From the NCBI GenBank assembly GCA_963825305.1, contig CAWGTA010000007.1:558001-622000 (forward strand): DNA of 64,000 bases. Direction: 5' to 3'. Position 1 is the first letter of the stretch, and each line of letters begins with the position of its first letter. The notes beneath the pieces were generated by a model. That model saw nothing but the letters and a program-made list of their open reading frames with translations, was not told where the DNA came from and did no database searches. The DNA is from PSRJ01 sp963825305. GTDB lineage: Bacteria; Acidobacteriota; Terriglobia; Bryobacterales; Bryobacteraceae. The position numbers and the translations under genes are program-made. Positions 36,143 through 44,712 of this stretch are shown piece by piece.

Positions 36143-36985
36143 ATGCGCTCTTTTGTAAGGCGATGCGTGTACCCCGTGATTGTGGGCGTTATTGTGCTGA
36201 TAGGTAACAACGCTCACGGGCAACTCGCCGAGGAATTCAGTCCGCCGCGATCCAACTGCTGTCTGGCTCTCAGTGCCAGAGGACTGGCGGATCAACTCCA
36301 GGATTGGAACCAACTGGGGCGGTATCACCAGGCCAACGAGGAATTGAAGAAACAGCCGGCCGATCCCAAACGCGTCGTCTTCATGGGGGACTCGATCACG
36401 GACTTTTGGAAGCTTGAGGAATACTTTCCGGGCAGGCCTTACGTGGATCGCGGCATTAGCGGCCAGACCACACCGCAAATGCTGGTACGCATGTATCCCG
36501 ACGTGATCGATCTCAAGCCGGCCGCTATGGTGGTGTTGACGGGCATCAACGATGTTTCGCGTAACACAGGCCCATCGACGGCGGAAATGATTGAGCAGAA
36601 TCTGATGGCGATGACCGAACTGGCGCAGCATCACGGTATCAAAGTCATTCTGTGCTCGCTACTGCCAGTCAGCGACTACCCATATCTGAGGCAGCAGAGC
36701 GAACACGCTCCCGCACAGCCGCCGGGTCCCCCAGGCTTTGGTCCGTTCCCCAGGATCAAGATGACCGAAGGCCATCCTCCGGCTGATATTCTGAAGCTCA
36801 ATACATGGATCAAGGATTACGCAAGCCGGGTAAACGCGGTCTACGCGGATTACTTCGCCGCTCTCGTGGACGAAAAGGGCTGGCTCAAGGATGCTTATTC
36901 CGCCGACGGCCTGCACCCCAACGCGGAAGGGTACAAGGTAATGGCCCCGATCGCCGCCGCGGCGATTCAGAAGGCCGTTCCATGA
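36143..36985 (+). CDS. secreted SGNH/GDSL hydrolase
   Basis: A 280-residue protein with a signal peptide (about 1-26) and the four SGNH blocks: GDSITDFW (catalytic Ser), GISGQTT (Gly), GINDV (Asn) and DGLHPN (Asp and His). SGNH enzymes are usually acetyl or acyl esterases acting on polysaccharides or lipids. It is 17 bp after the TonB receptor, with GAGG before the ATG, so it may be cotranscribed with the receptor and begins the esterase run. Confidence 0.9.
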   Translation: MRSFVRRCVYPVIVGVIVLIGNNAHGQLAEEFSPPRSNCCLALSARGLADQLQDWNQLGRYHQANEELKKQPADPKRVVFMGDSITDFWKLEEYFPGRPYVDRGISGQTTPQMLVRMYPDVIDLKPAAMVVLTGINDVSRNTGPSTAEMIEQNLMAMTELAQHHGIKVILCSLLPVSDYPYLRQQSEHAPAQPPGPPGFGPFPRIKMTEGHPPADILKLNTWIKDYASRVNAVYADYFAALVDEKGWLKDAYSADGLHPNAEGYKVMAPIAAAAIQKAVP

Positions 36986-37002
36986 GGTTTGATCGTTAGC
37001 GA

Positions 37003-38271
37003 GTGTTTAAGCAAAACATGTTGCGAACTCGCCTCAGAATGATTCTTAAGCCGGTTGTTCTGACGGGCGTGTGTGCCGTGGTGCTTGCGGCGCAGAGCGG
37101 CGGTGAGCGCAACGCCGGCGAGCATTGGGTGACAACGTGGGCTACTGCTCAGAAGTTAGCGACCGGCGGGATTCCAGGTGGTCCGCCGGCGAATCTCCCC
37201 GCTACGTTTGCGGACCAGACGGTCCGGATGATCGTGCATACCAGCGTAGGCGGCAGGCGCGTTCGCGTCAAATTGTCGAACATGCTGGGCGCGCAGCCGC
37301 TCACAATTGGAGCCGCGCACCTGGGAGTTCATGAAGGCGGTGGCGCGATAGTCAATGGGACCGACCGCATTCTGACGTTCAGCGGGAGCCCTTCGTTCAC
37401 AGTGCCGCCGGGGGCGCTGACAGTGAGCGATCCGGTGGATTTGGAGGTTGTTCCGCTGTCCGACTTGGCCGTATCCCTCTACCTGCCCCGCGACACGGGG
37501 ACGCCCACCAATCACTTGCTCGGCATGCATACCGCCTACATTTCCAAACGGGATGTGACGGGATTTTCAAAAATGCCCGATGCCACCACGATGTTCGCGT
37601 ATGCATGGCTCGCCGGCGTCGACGTGGTTGCGCCCGCGGATGCATTCACGGTAGTGGCTTTTGGTGATTCGATTACGGACGGATTTGCGACCACGCGCGA
37701 TGCCAATCAGGCCTGGCCCGCCCTGCTGGCCAAGCGGTTGAGCGCGAACAAGGGTACACAGCATGTTGCGGTCGTGAATCAGGGGATCTCGGGCAATCAG
37801 GTTCTTCGCGACGGTGCGGGAATCAGCGCGCTGGCGCGTCTGGATCGGGATGTCTTGAGTCTTCTAGGGGTGAGATGGGTAATTCTGCTGGAAGGCATCA
37901 ATGACATCAACCTGCGGGGCCGGACAGAAGGGCCGAACGCGCTCACCAGTGATGAGCTGATCTGGGGGTACCGCCAGATCATCGCGCGTTGTCACGAGCA
38001 CGGCATAAAAGTCATGGGCGCCACGATCATGCCAGAGGAAGGCGTGCCAACCGCATCGGAACGCGGAGAAGATATTCGGCAGACGGTGAACCGCTGGATT
38101 CGCACTGCGGGAAACTTTGACGCTGTTGTGGACTTTGATGCTGTGGTACGAGATTCTCAACGGCCCATCCGGCTGAAACAGGAATTCGACCCGGGCGATC
38201 ACATCCATCCCAACGATATAGGTAACCAGGCGATGGCCGATGCTGTCGACCTCAACCTATTCCAAAGGTAG
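37003..38271 (+). CDS. secreted SGNH/GDSL hydrolase, larger paralogue
   Basis: A 422-residue protein from GTG 37003 (ATG at 37018 is an alternative start). A signal peptide is followed by about 170 residues of beta-rich N-terminal domain and then the SGNH domain: AFGDSITDG, GISGNQ, EGINDI and DHIHPND. The extra N-terminal domain resembles that of rhamnogalacturonan or xylan acetylesterase-like SGNH proteins, but the substrate is unknown. It follows the previous SGNH gene after 17 bp in the same orientation. Confidence 0.88.
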   Translation: MFKQNMLRTRLRMILKPVVLTGVCAVVLAAQSGGERNAGEHWVTTWATAQKLATGGIPGGPPANLPATFADQTVRMIVHTSVGGRRVRVKLSNMLGAQPLTIGAAHLGVHEGGGAIVNGTDRILTFSGSPSFTVPPGALTVSDPVDLEVVPLSDLAVSLYLPRDTGTPTNHLLGMHTAYISKRDVTGFSKMPDATTMFAYAWLAGVDVVAPADAFTVVAFGDSITDGFATTRDANQAWPALLAKRLSANKGTQHVAVVNQGISGNQVLRDGAGISALARLDRDVLSLLGVRWVILLEGINDINLRGRTEGPNALTSDELIWGYRQIIARCHEHGIKVMGATIMPEEGVPTASERGEDIRQTVNRWIRTAGNFDAVVDFDAVVRDSQRPIRLKQEFDPGDHIHPNDIGNQAMADAVDLNLFQR

Positions 38272-38298
38272 TGAAAGAAAAAGATTCGGGGGACGAGA

Positions 38299-39657
38299 AT
38301 GCGGGCATTTTTTGGCGTTTTTGTCGCAATTCTGACCGTCGGGATTCCACAGGCAGTTGTCGCACAAACTCCGGGAAACGCATCTCTCAAGGCCGGTGCG
38401 GCCAAAGTCGACGTTACGCCAGCCCAGAGCGAGCTTCCCAAGAACTACGAAGGCATCTTCGATCATTTGTATTCGAGAGCCATCGTTTTGGAGAGCGGTC
38501 GTACCAGCGCCGCACTGATCACGGTGGACGCCGGCGTCATTCCCGATCAGATCTGGCAAGCCGTCACGCAGCAGGTTGAAAAGGAACTGGGAATACCGAC
38601 CGCCAACGTATTGTTAACCGCCACCCACACGCACAGCGTGCCGATGCAGCCGACGCCGAATTACGTTCAGAAGATTGTCGAATCGGTGAAGATCGCGAAG
38701 CAACGGCTCGCCCCTGCGCGGATCGGTTACGGCACGGGGGTTTCCTACGTCAACGTCAACCGCAATATACTCGACCCCAAGACGAAGCGATGGTGGGAAG
38801 GGCCGAATTATGACGGGGTGTCTAACAAGACGGTCGCTGTAGTCAAGTTCGAGAGCCTCGCCGGCGAGCCGATCGCAGTGTATTACAACTACGCCATGCA
38901 TGCGGTCACGGTCGGCCAATTGGATCAAGTCAGCGCGGATTATCCCGGCACCACGTCGAAATATATTGAAGATTCGCTCGATGACAAGATCGTGGCCGTG
39001 TTCTCGAACGGCGCCGCGGGGGACCAGAATCCCATCTACTTCCAGCAAACCTTCGATCTCCGGGATATACGAATCAAGGATTATGCCAAGCGCGGGATCG
39101 ATATCAGCAATTCGATGCCGCCAGGCGGCCAAGGTTTGAACAAGAATGATCCCACTGTGGTCCGGCTCATGAACCAGCAGAAGCAAATGATCCAGTCGAT
39201 GGGACAATTCCTGGGCGAAGAAGTGCTGCACGTGATGCGAGGTATGGAGCGTACGGAATCCAATGCGCAGATTTATGGGGGCTGGAAGACGATTAGCTGC
39301 CCCGGCCGCCAGCGGTTGGATGAAGGACGCGCCGGCTCTCCCGGGACTTATAAAGACGCGGACCCAGTCGAACTCCGGCTGAGCTTGTTGCGCATCGGCG
39401 ATATTGCAATCGGCGGCGTGAACGGGGAAGTTTTCAACCTCATTGCTCAGCGGTTGAAAAGGGAATCGCCATACGCCAGAACAATGATGGCGACACTTAC
39501 CAATGGCATGGCGCGGTCGGGATATATTCCCAATGATGCCGCTTACGGGATGTACACATTCGAGGTCGTTTCTTCGAGGCTGCAGCCGGGATGCGCGGAA
39601 TCGTCGATTGTGAACGGCATCCTCGATCTGATGGCGGGATCTCAAAATCATGAGTAG
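38299..39657 (+). CDS. neutral/alkaline ceramidase-like amidase
   Basis: A 452-residue protein with a signal peptide (about 1-22, ending VVAQ). Zinc-site motifs of the neutral ceramidase catalytic domain are visible: TATHTHS (two His), YNYAMHAVT and FSNGAAGDQNP. Only the N-terminal catalytic domain is present; the C-terminal Ig-like domain of full-length ceramidases is lacking. Bacterial relatives split the amide of ceramide or act on other lipids and may have wider substrates. It overlaps the next gene by 8 nt (ATGAGTAG). Confidence 0.82.
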   Translation: MRAFFGVFVAILTVGIPQAVVAQTPGNASLKAGAAKVDVTPAQSELPKNYEGIFDHLYSRAIVLESGRTSAALITVDAGVIPDQIWQAVTQQVEKELGIPTANVLLTATHTHSVPMQPTPNYVQKIVESVKIAKQRLAPARIGYGTGVSYVNVNRNILDPKTKRWWEGPNYDGVSNKTVAVVKFESLAGEPIAVYYNYAMHAVTVGQLDQVSADYPGTTSKYIEDSLDDKIVAVFSNGAAGDQNPIYFQQTFDLRDIRIKDYAKRGIDISNSMPPGGQGLNKNDPTVVRLMNQQKQMIQSMGQFLGEEVLHVMRGMERTESNAQIYGGWKTISCPGRQRLDEGRAGSPGTYKDADPVELRLSLLRIGDIAIGGVNGEVFNLIAQRLKRESPYARTMMATLTNGMARSGYIPNDAAYGMYTFEVVSSRLQPGCAESSIVNGILDLMAGSQNHE

Positions 39658-40729
39658 AAGCGGAATTCGGGGGCTAATGCTTCCTGCTCTGCTGCTGCCG
39701 GCGCTACTCGGCGCAGACGCGCAATCGCCACCGGGCAGAGGCGGGCCGGCAAGGATCGGCCCGGATGGCCCCGTCGTTGTCTCGCCGGAAGTGTTACCGG
39801 ATCGCCGCGTAATCTTCCGCTTCTACGCCCCGCCAGCTCAGCAGGTGAGAGCGGTTTTCGAGGGAGCCGAGCAGACAAGTGGTGTGCCTTCCGGCGGCGT
39901 AAGCCTGACGAAAGCTCCCGATGGCGTATGGCAAGCTACCCTCGGACCGCTCGCTGCCGGTGCTTACCGCTACAACTTCGCGGTGGATGGCGCGATTGTG
40001 ACCGATCCGCGCAACATCGAGTCCGAGCGGATGCAGGTCATGACCCGCAGCATTTTGTATGTCCCGGGTGCCGCGTTCCTGGATACGAAGAACGTGCCGC
40101 ACGGTGCTGTCGCCGTAGTGACGTATTTCTCCAAAGTACTGAACAAGGTCCGGCGCATTCATATTTATACTCCGCCCGGGTACGAGGCGAATCAGCAGAA
40201 ATATCCTGTCCTGTACCTGCTGCATGGAGCCAACGAGTCCGACGATTCGTGGAGCACCGTGGGACGGGCTGGTTTCATTCTCGACAATCTGATTGCCGAA
40301 GAAAAGTCAGTGCCCATGATCGTCGTGATGCCAAACGGGCATGTCGATCAGACGCCTCCGAATCTCGCCGGAGTCGGGACCCCGAACCCCCCGCCGCTGC
40401 TGCAGAGAGAACTCCTGGACTTTCCGAATGAGTTCACAAGTGACATCCTGCCATACGTTGAGAGCCACTACCGGACCATTCCCGCCCGCCCGCACCGGGC
40501 CATCGCGGGGTTGTCAATGGGCGGCGTTCAGGCTCTGAACATCGCCTTTGCGAATCTCGAAAAGTTCTCGGCGGGCTCCGCCGATTTCTTGCTGGCCAAC
40601 AGCAAGGCGACGGTGGAGATGCTGAGCCGCCACGGGTTCTCTCCAGCGTTTCAGGAAAGCGCAGGTGCACACACCTGGGCGAACTGGAGAAATTATCTAA
40701 ATGAGCTGTCGCCCCAATTGTTCCGCTAG
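39650..40729 (+). CDS. secreted Fes/IroE-like esterase, internally shortened
   Basis: A 359-residue protein with a signal peptide, an N-terminal early-set domain (about 40-125, VIFRFYAPPAQQVRAVFEG) and an alpha/beta hydrolase domain with YPVLYLLHG and the nucleophile elbow GLSMGG. Compared with the paralogue downstream, about 40 residues are missing between the helix after the elbow (NLEKFS) and ADFLLANSK, removing one core strand. The acid-bearing segment and the terminal GAHTW His remain. The shortening is in frame, so the product may be unstable or inactive. It is coupled to the ceramidase-like gene by an 8-nt overlap. Confidence 0.82.
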   Translation: MSRSGIRGLMLPALLLPALLGADAQSPPGRGGPARIGPDGPVVVSPEVLPDRRVIFRFYAPPAQQVRAVFEGAEQTSGVPSGGVSLTKAPDGVWQATLGPLAAGAYRYNFAVDGAIVTDPRNIESERMQVMTRSILYVPGAAFLDTKNVPHGAVAVVTYFSKVLNKVRRIHIYTPPGYEANQQKYPVLYLLHGANESDDSWSTVGRAGFILDNLIAEEKSVPMIVVMPNGHVDQTPPNLAGVGTPNPPPLLQRELLDFPNEFTSDILPYVESHYRTIPARPHRAIAGLSMGGVQALNIAFANLEKFSAGSADFLLANSKATVEMLSRHGFSPAFQESAGAHTWANWRNYLNELSPQLFR

Positions 40730-40749
40730 CAAGGAGGTTCTCTAGCGAG

Positions 40750-41955
40750 ATGCACGGAAACTTCGTTTCGAGATTGCCCGCCGGCGTGTTATTGGTTGCG
40801 ACCATGCTATTTGCGCAGACGGGCACGCGGCGGGCCGGGTTGAGCTCCGACCCCAATCGGGTCATCGCGACACCTTATAACGCGCTTCGCTCTCCGGAGG
40901 TGAACGCGGACCGGACGATCACAATGCGCTTTCGCGCTCCCGAAGCGTCGGCCGTCGAACTGGTCGGTGAAATCACCATGGGCAAGGGACCTCAGCCCAT
41001 GACCAAAGGTGGAGACGGCATATGGACCATCAGCATTGGTCCTGTTCCGCCAGAGATCTGGACCTATAACTTCCGGGTGCAGGGCGTTGACGTGCCCGAC
41101 CCGTCCAACCCTTCCATTAAACCCGTTCCGCCCGGCTTTCCCATCGCCAGCTTCGTGGAGGTTCCCGGGCCTGCGCCCGCGTTCTACGACTCGCGCCCCG
41201 TACCCCACGGCGATGTGCGCATGGTCACCTATGAGTCGAAGGCCATGGGCGTGACGCGATTCATCTGGATTTACACGCCTCCGGGTTACGACGAAAGCAA
41301 GGCCCAGTATCCGGTGCTCTATTTACTACACGGCAACGGCGAAGCTCAGGACGGCTGGGTCATGAACGGTCGCGCGAACATCATTCTGGATAATCTCATC
41401 GCCGAAGGGAAAGCCCAGCCCATGCTGGTCGTAATGCCGCAGGGCCATGCACTGCAAGCGGCAGGCGTGGCTCCGTTGGTGCGCTTGGCGGGTGAGACTC
41501 AGATGTACTCGGAGCGATTCCCCAAAGACCTGCTCGGAGATGTGATTCCTCTTGTGGAACGAAGGTTCCGAGTGATTGCCGACGCAGATCACAGGGCTAT
41601 TGCGGGTCTCTCCATGGGTGGCGGACAAGCCCTGACGATTGGCTTGGCGCATGCAGATCTATTCCACTACGTATTGGGCTACAGCGCCGCTGTCAGTGCG
41701 CAGTTCATGAACGTGGAGCAGTCTTTCCTGGATTTTCTAGTCAATCCTTCGGGAGCCAACGCGAAGCTTCGCCTCCTTTGGTTGTCTTGCGGCAGGCAGG
41801 ATTTCCTGTACCAGGCCAACCGGGAGTTCGCCGACAAGTTGAAGACAAAAGGTGTGAGGCTCACCTACCGCGAGACAGAAGGCGCCCACGTGTGGAGCGT
41901 TTGGCGCAATAATCTGAACGAGTCGGCTACTCTGTTATTCAACGATCGTCATTGA
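40750..41955 (+). CDS. secreted Fes/IroE-like esterase
   Basis: A 401-residue protein with a signal peptide (to about residue 23), an early-set domain (ITMRFRAPEASAVELVGEI) and an esterase D-like alpha/beta hydrolase with YPVLYLLHGNG, nucleophile elbow GLSMGGGQ (Ser), GRQDFLY (Asp) and EGAHVW (His). The two-domain layout recalls enterochelin esterases and CE1 feruloyl or acetyl-xylan esterases fused to a CBM48-like module. It follows its shortened paralogue after 20 bp. Given the neighbours, a carbohydrate-ester substrate is more likely than a siderophore. Confidence 0.87.
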   Translation: MHGNFVSRLPAGVLLVATMLFAQTGTRRAGLSSDPNRVIATPYNALRSPEVNADRTITMRFRAPEASAVELVGEITMGKGPQPMTKGGDGIWTISIGPVPPEIWTYNFRVQGVDVPDPSNPSIKPVPPGFPIASFVEVPGPAPAFYDSRPVPHGDVRMVTYESKAMGVTRFIWIYTPPGYDESKAQYPVLYLLHGNGEAQDGWVMNGRANIILDNLIAEGKAQPMLVVMPQGHALQAAGVAPLVRLAGETQMYSERFPKDLLGDVIPLVERRFRVIADADHRAIAGLSMGGGQALTIGLAHADLFHYVLGYSAAVSAQFMNVEQSFLDFLVNPSGANAKLRLLWLSCGRQDFLYQANREFADKLKTKGVRLTYRETEGAHVWSVWRNNLNESATLLFNDRH

Positions 41956-41974
41956 TTAGAGTGGGGGACAAGCA

Positions 41975-43086
41975 ATGAGCAAACAAATACTGGCCGGCGC
42001 CATACTTCTGGCTGCGGCGCCCTTCCTGCCAGTCTATGCCCAAGGGCAAGCACCATCGCGGCCGAAAAATGTGGTCGTCGACGACGATGGCGCCGTTCAC
42101 GTGCCTGCTCAGACGGTGCCGATGTCGGGCTTCCTGAGCCCGGAGGCTAAGGCCTATGTGACCCAGCATCTGAAAGATATGCAGAACCCCCGATGGTGGC
42201 GCAAGAGAACGGCGTGCCCCGTTTCATGAAGGGATATATCGAGCGGCAGAAAGTGCTGTATCCGGTCGAACGCGAAGATACTAAGATTGCCAGCGTACAC
42301 GCGTATGTCTACACGCCCAAGGCCGGAATCTCAGCCACCAACCGCAGCCGCGTTTTGATCGATCTCCACGGCGGCGGTTTTTCGGGTTGCTGGCCGGCGT
42401 GCGCCGAATTGGAGTCCATGCCAGTGGCCGCGCTGGGCAAGATTCGCGTCATCAGCCTGGATTATCGCGAAGGTCCCGAGTATAAGTTCCCGGCCGCAAG
42501 CGAAGACGTGGCCGCCGTCTACAAGGAGATTCTGAAGGACCACACTCCCGAGAACGTGGGCATCTACGGTTGCTCTGCCAGCGGGATGCTAACAGCCATG
42601 TCGGTCGCCTGGTTTGTGGAGCATCATCTGCCCATGCCAGGCGCGGTCGGAATATTCTGCGCCGGAGCTGGCTCCCCCTCCGGAGCCGGTTTCGGCGGAG
42701 ATGCCGCATACACAGCCGGTCCACTGGGCGAGGCGCGAGGTTCGTCCCCGCCGCCTCCAGCGAACACCCGGCCGAACCGAGGCCGGGGCGGGCTCGGATA
42801 TTTGGCTGGCACCGATCCCAGGGATCCGCTGGTTGCTCCCATCAATTCGCCCGCGATCCTGGCAAAGTTCCCGCCTACCTTGATTATTACGGGCACCCGC
42901 GGCTTCGAGATGAGCGGCGCTGTTTACACGCATACTCAGTTGGTCAAGCAGGGAGTCGATGCCGAGCTGCATGTCTGGGAAGGATTGTTCCATGGATTCT
43001 TCTATAATCCGGATGTGCCGGAATCGCAGGACTGTTACGACGTGATGGTAAAGTTTTTCAACCGGCACCTGGGGAAAAGAGTCTAG
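41975..43086 (+). pseudogene. HSL-type alpha/beta hydrolase, frameshift in a C run
   Basis: The first frame starts at 41975 with a signal peptide and runs to the C run near 42187-42191. The next frame continues from PMVAQENGVPRFMKGYIERQ and contains the oxyanion motif HGGGFSG and the nucleophile elbow GCSASG. One C is missing: five are present where six restore a single 371-residue protein. The site of the usual catalytic Asp reads TGTRGFEMS, so the acid seems replaced by Gly; His lies in LFHGF. Both facts suggest inactivation, though the C run alone could be a sequencing error. Confidence 0.78.
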
Positions 43087-43096
43087 GAGGGAACTC

Positions 43097-44677
43097 ATGA
43101 GGGTTGGGCTGGGAAACGCTGGATTTCTGTCGATGGCTGTCACCCTGGCGGCGCAAATGACGTGGGCGCAGACAGCGCCCTCGGCTGCCGCCTGCCAGGG
43201 TCGGACGAATTTGCAGTTGCCGGGCGTGACACTTACGGTCACCAAGGCACAATGGATCGCCGCCGGTTCCACGCCTCCCGCAGGCCCAGGCGGCGCTCGA
43301 TCCACGGCGAAATTGCCTGCGTACTGCCGCGTGGATGGAATCATTGACCGCCGCACCGGCGCCGGCGGCGCTGCCTACGGGATTGGGTTTGCCGTCGCGC
43401 TACCTGAGAACTGGAACGGACGCTTCCTGCTCCAGGGCGGAGGCGGGTTGAACGGCTCCGTCCAGTTGCCGCTCGGCGCGTCGGCTGCCGGCGCTGAACC
43501 CGGTCTTGCACGCGGATTCGCAGTTGCCAGCACGGACACCGGGCATGAAGGACGCGGCGGCTTTGATGCCAGTTTTCAGCAAGATCAACAAGCCAGCCTC
43601 GATTTCGATTATGTCGCCATCGGCCGGGCGGCCGAGATCGGCAAGCGCATCGTCGGGCAGTATTACGGTAAGGCGGCAGATCGCTCGTACTTCGCCGGAT
43701 GCTCCACGGGAGGACGGGAGGCTATGCTTATGGCCGAGCGCTACCCCACGTACTTCGACGGAATCGTGGCCGGCTCTCCGGCGATGCGCACCAACTTTTC
43801 GGGTATTGGCGATCGCTGGGTCGCCGCCACGCTGAATGAGATCGCGCCGAAAAACGACAAAGGCCTGCCGGTCACGCGGGAGGCTCTTTCCGAGAGCGAC
43901 AAGAAAACGGTCATCGATGGCTTGCTGAACGCCTGCGATGCGGCCGACGGGGTGAAGGACGGTATGGTCTTCAACTGGCAGGCGTGCCGGTTCGATCCGA
44001 AGACGCTGGTTTGCAGTGGGGCTAAGCAGGACGGGTGCCTCTCGATGAGCCAGGCCGCCGCGCTCGAAAAGGCGTTCGCCGGTCCGAAGGATTCGAAAGG
44101 ACGCCAGGTGTATCCGGGCTTTCCGTTCGATACCGGGCTCGTTTCGACGCAAGGTATTCCCGGCCTGCTGCATGGAGGCGCGAGCCCGGTCGGTCCGGCG
44201 TTCACGGATATCGGGATGGACGTAGATGCCGCGGAGGAACGAGCGATGGCGGACCCGGCCGCGAGCATTTCCGAGACTTCGCGCTGGACCAACCTGAATA
44301 CGTTTTTTGGCCACGGCGGCAAACTGATTTTCTGGCATGGCCTCAGCGACCCATGGTTCTCGCCGCTCGATACGGTAGGTTACTACGAACGCATGACGAA
44401 GGCCAACGGCGGCGCCGATCAGGTTCGCAATGAGAGCCGATTGTTTCTCTCCCCTGGGATGGGGCATTGCGGCGGCGGGCCGGCCGCGCTCGACAGCTTC
44501 GATGCTCTATCCGCCATTGTCGGCTGGGTGGAGCAAAATAAAGCGCCGGAGAGCCTCACCGCCACGGGCCGCGCATTTCCAGGCCGCAGCCGGCCGCTAT
44601 GCGCATATCCGATGCACGCGCAGTACAAAGGACAGGGCAATCCTGAGGATGCTGCGAATTTCGAATGCCGCCCGTGA
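43097..44677 (+). CDS. tannase/feruloyl esterase family protein with CS-D-HC motif
   Basis: A 526-residue protein preceded by GGAGG, with a signal peptide (about 1-25). The catalytic triad follows the fungal tannase/FaeB plan: Cys202-Ser203 in GCSTGG, Asp418 in GLSDPWFSP and His457-Cys458 in GMGHCGGG, where the two Cys form a disulfide beside the triad (the CS-D-HC motif). A lid domain lies in between. The family hydrolyses gallate or ferulate esters, or other aromatic esters such as MHET. It lies 10 bp after the HSL-type gene and 35 bp before the carboxylesterase gene. Confidence 0.9.
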   Translation: MRVGLGNAGFLSMAVTLAAQMTWAQTAPSAAACQGRTNLQLPGVTLTVTKAQWIAAGSTPPAGPGGARSTAKLPAYCRVDGIIDRRTGAGGAAYGIGFAVALPENWNGRFLLQGGGGLNGSVQLPLGASAAGAEPGLARGFAVASTDTGHEGRGGFDASFQQDQQASLDFDYVAIGRAAEIGKRIVGQYYGKAADRSYFAGCSTGGREAMLMAERYPTYFDGIVAGSPAMRTNFSGIGDRWVAATLNEIAPKNDKGLPVTREALSESDKKTVIDGLLNACDAADGVKDGMVFNWQACRFDPKTLVCSGAKQDGCLSMSQAAALEKAFAGPKDSKGRQVYPGFPFDTGLVSTQGIPGLLHGGASPVGPAFTDIGMDVDAAEERAMADPAASISETSRWTNLNTFFGHGGKLIFWHGLSDPWFSPLDTVGYYERMTKANGGADQVRNESRLFLSPGMGHCGGGPAALDSFDALSAIVGWVEQNKAPESLTATGRAFPGRSRPLCAYPMHAQYKGQGNPEDAANFECRP

Positions 44678-44712
44678 GAAGTGGGCGAATGAAAGCGAGC
44701 AGGTAAAGACAT

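Noticed and set aside
39650..41955. Siderophore (enterochelin) utilisation locus
   Set aside because: The Fes-like esterases lack siderophore synthesis, iron ABC or Fur-box neighbours; the context is polysaccharide and aromatic esters.
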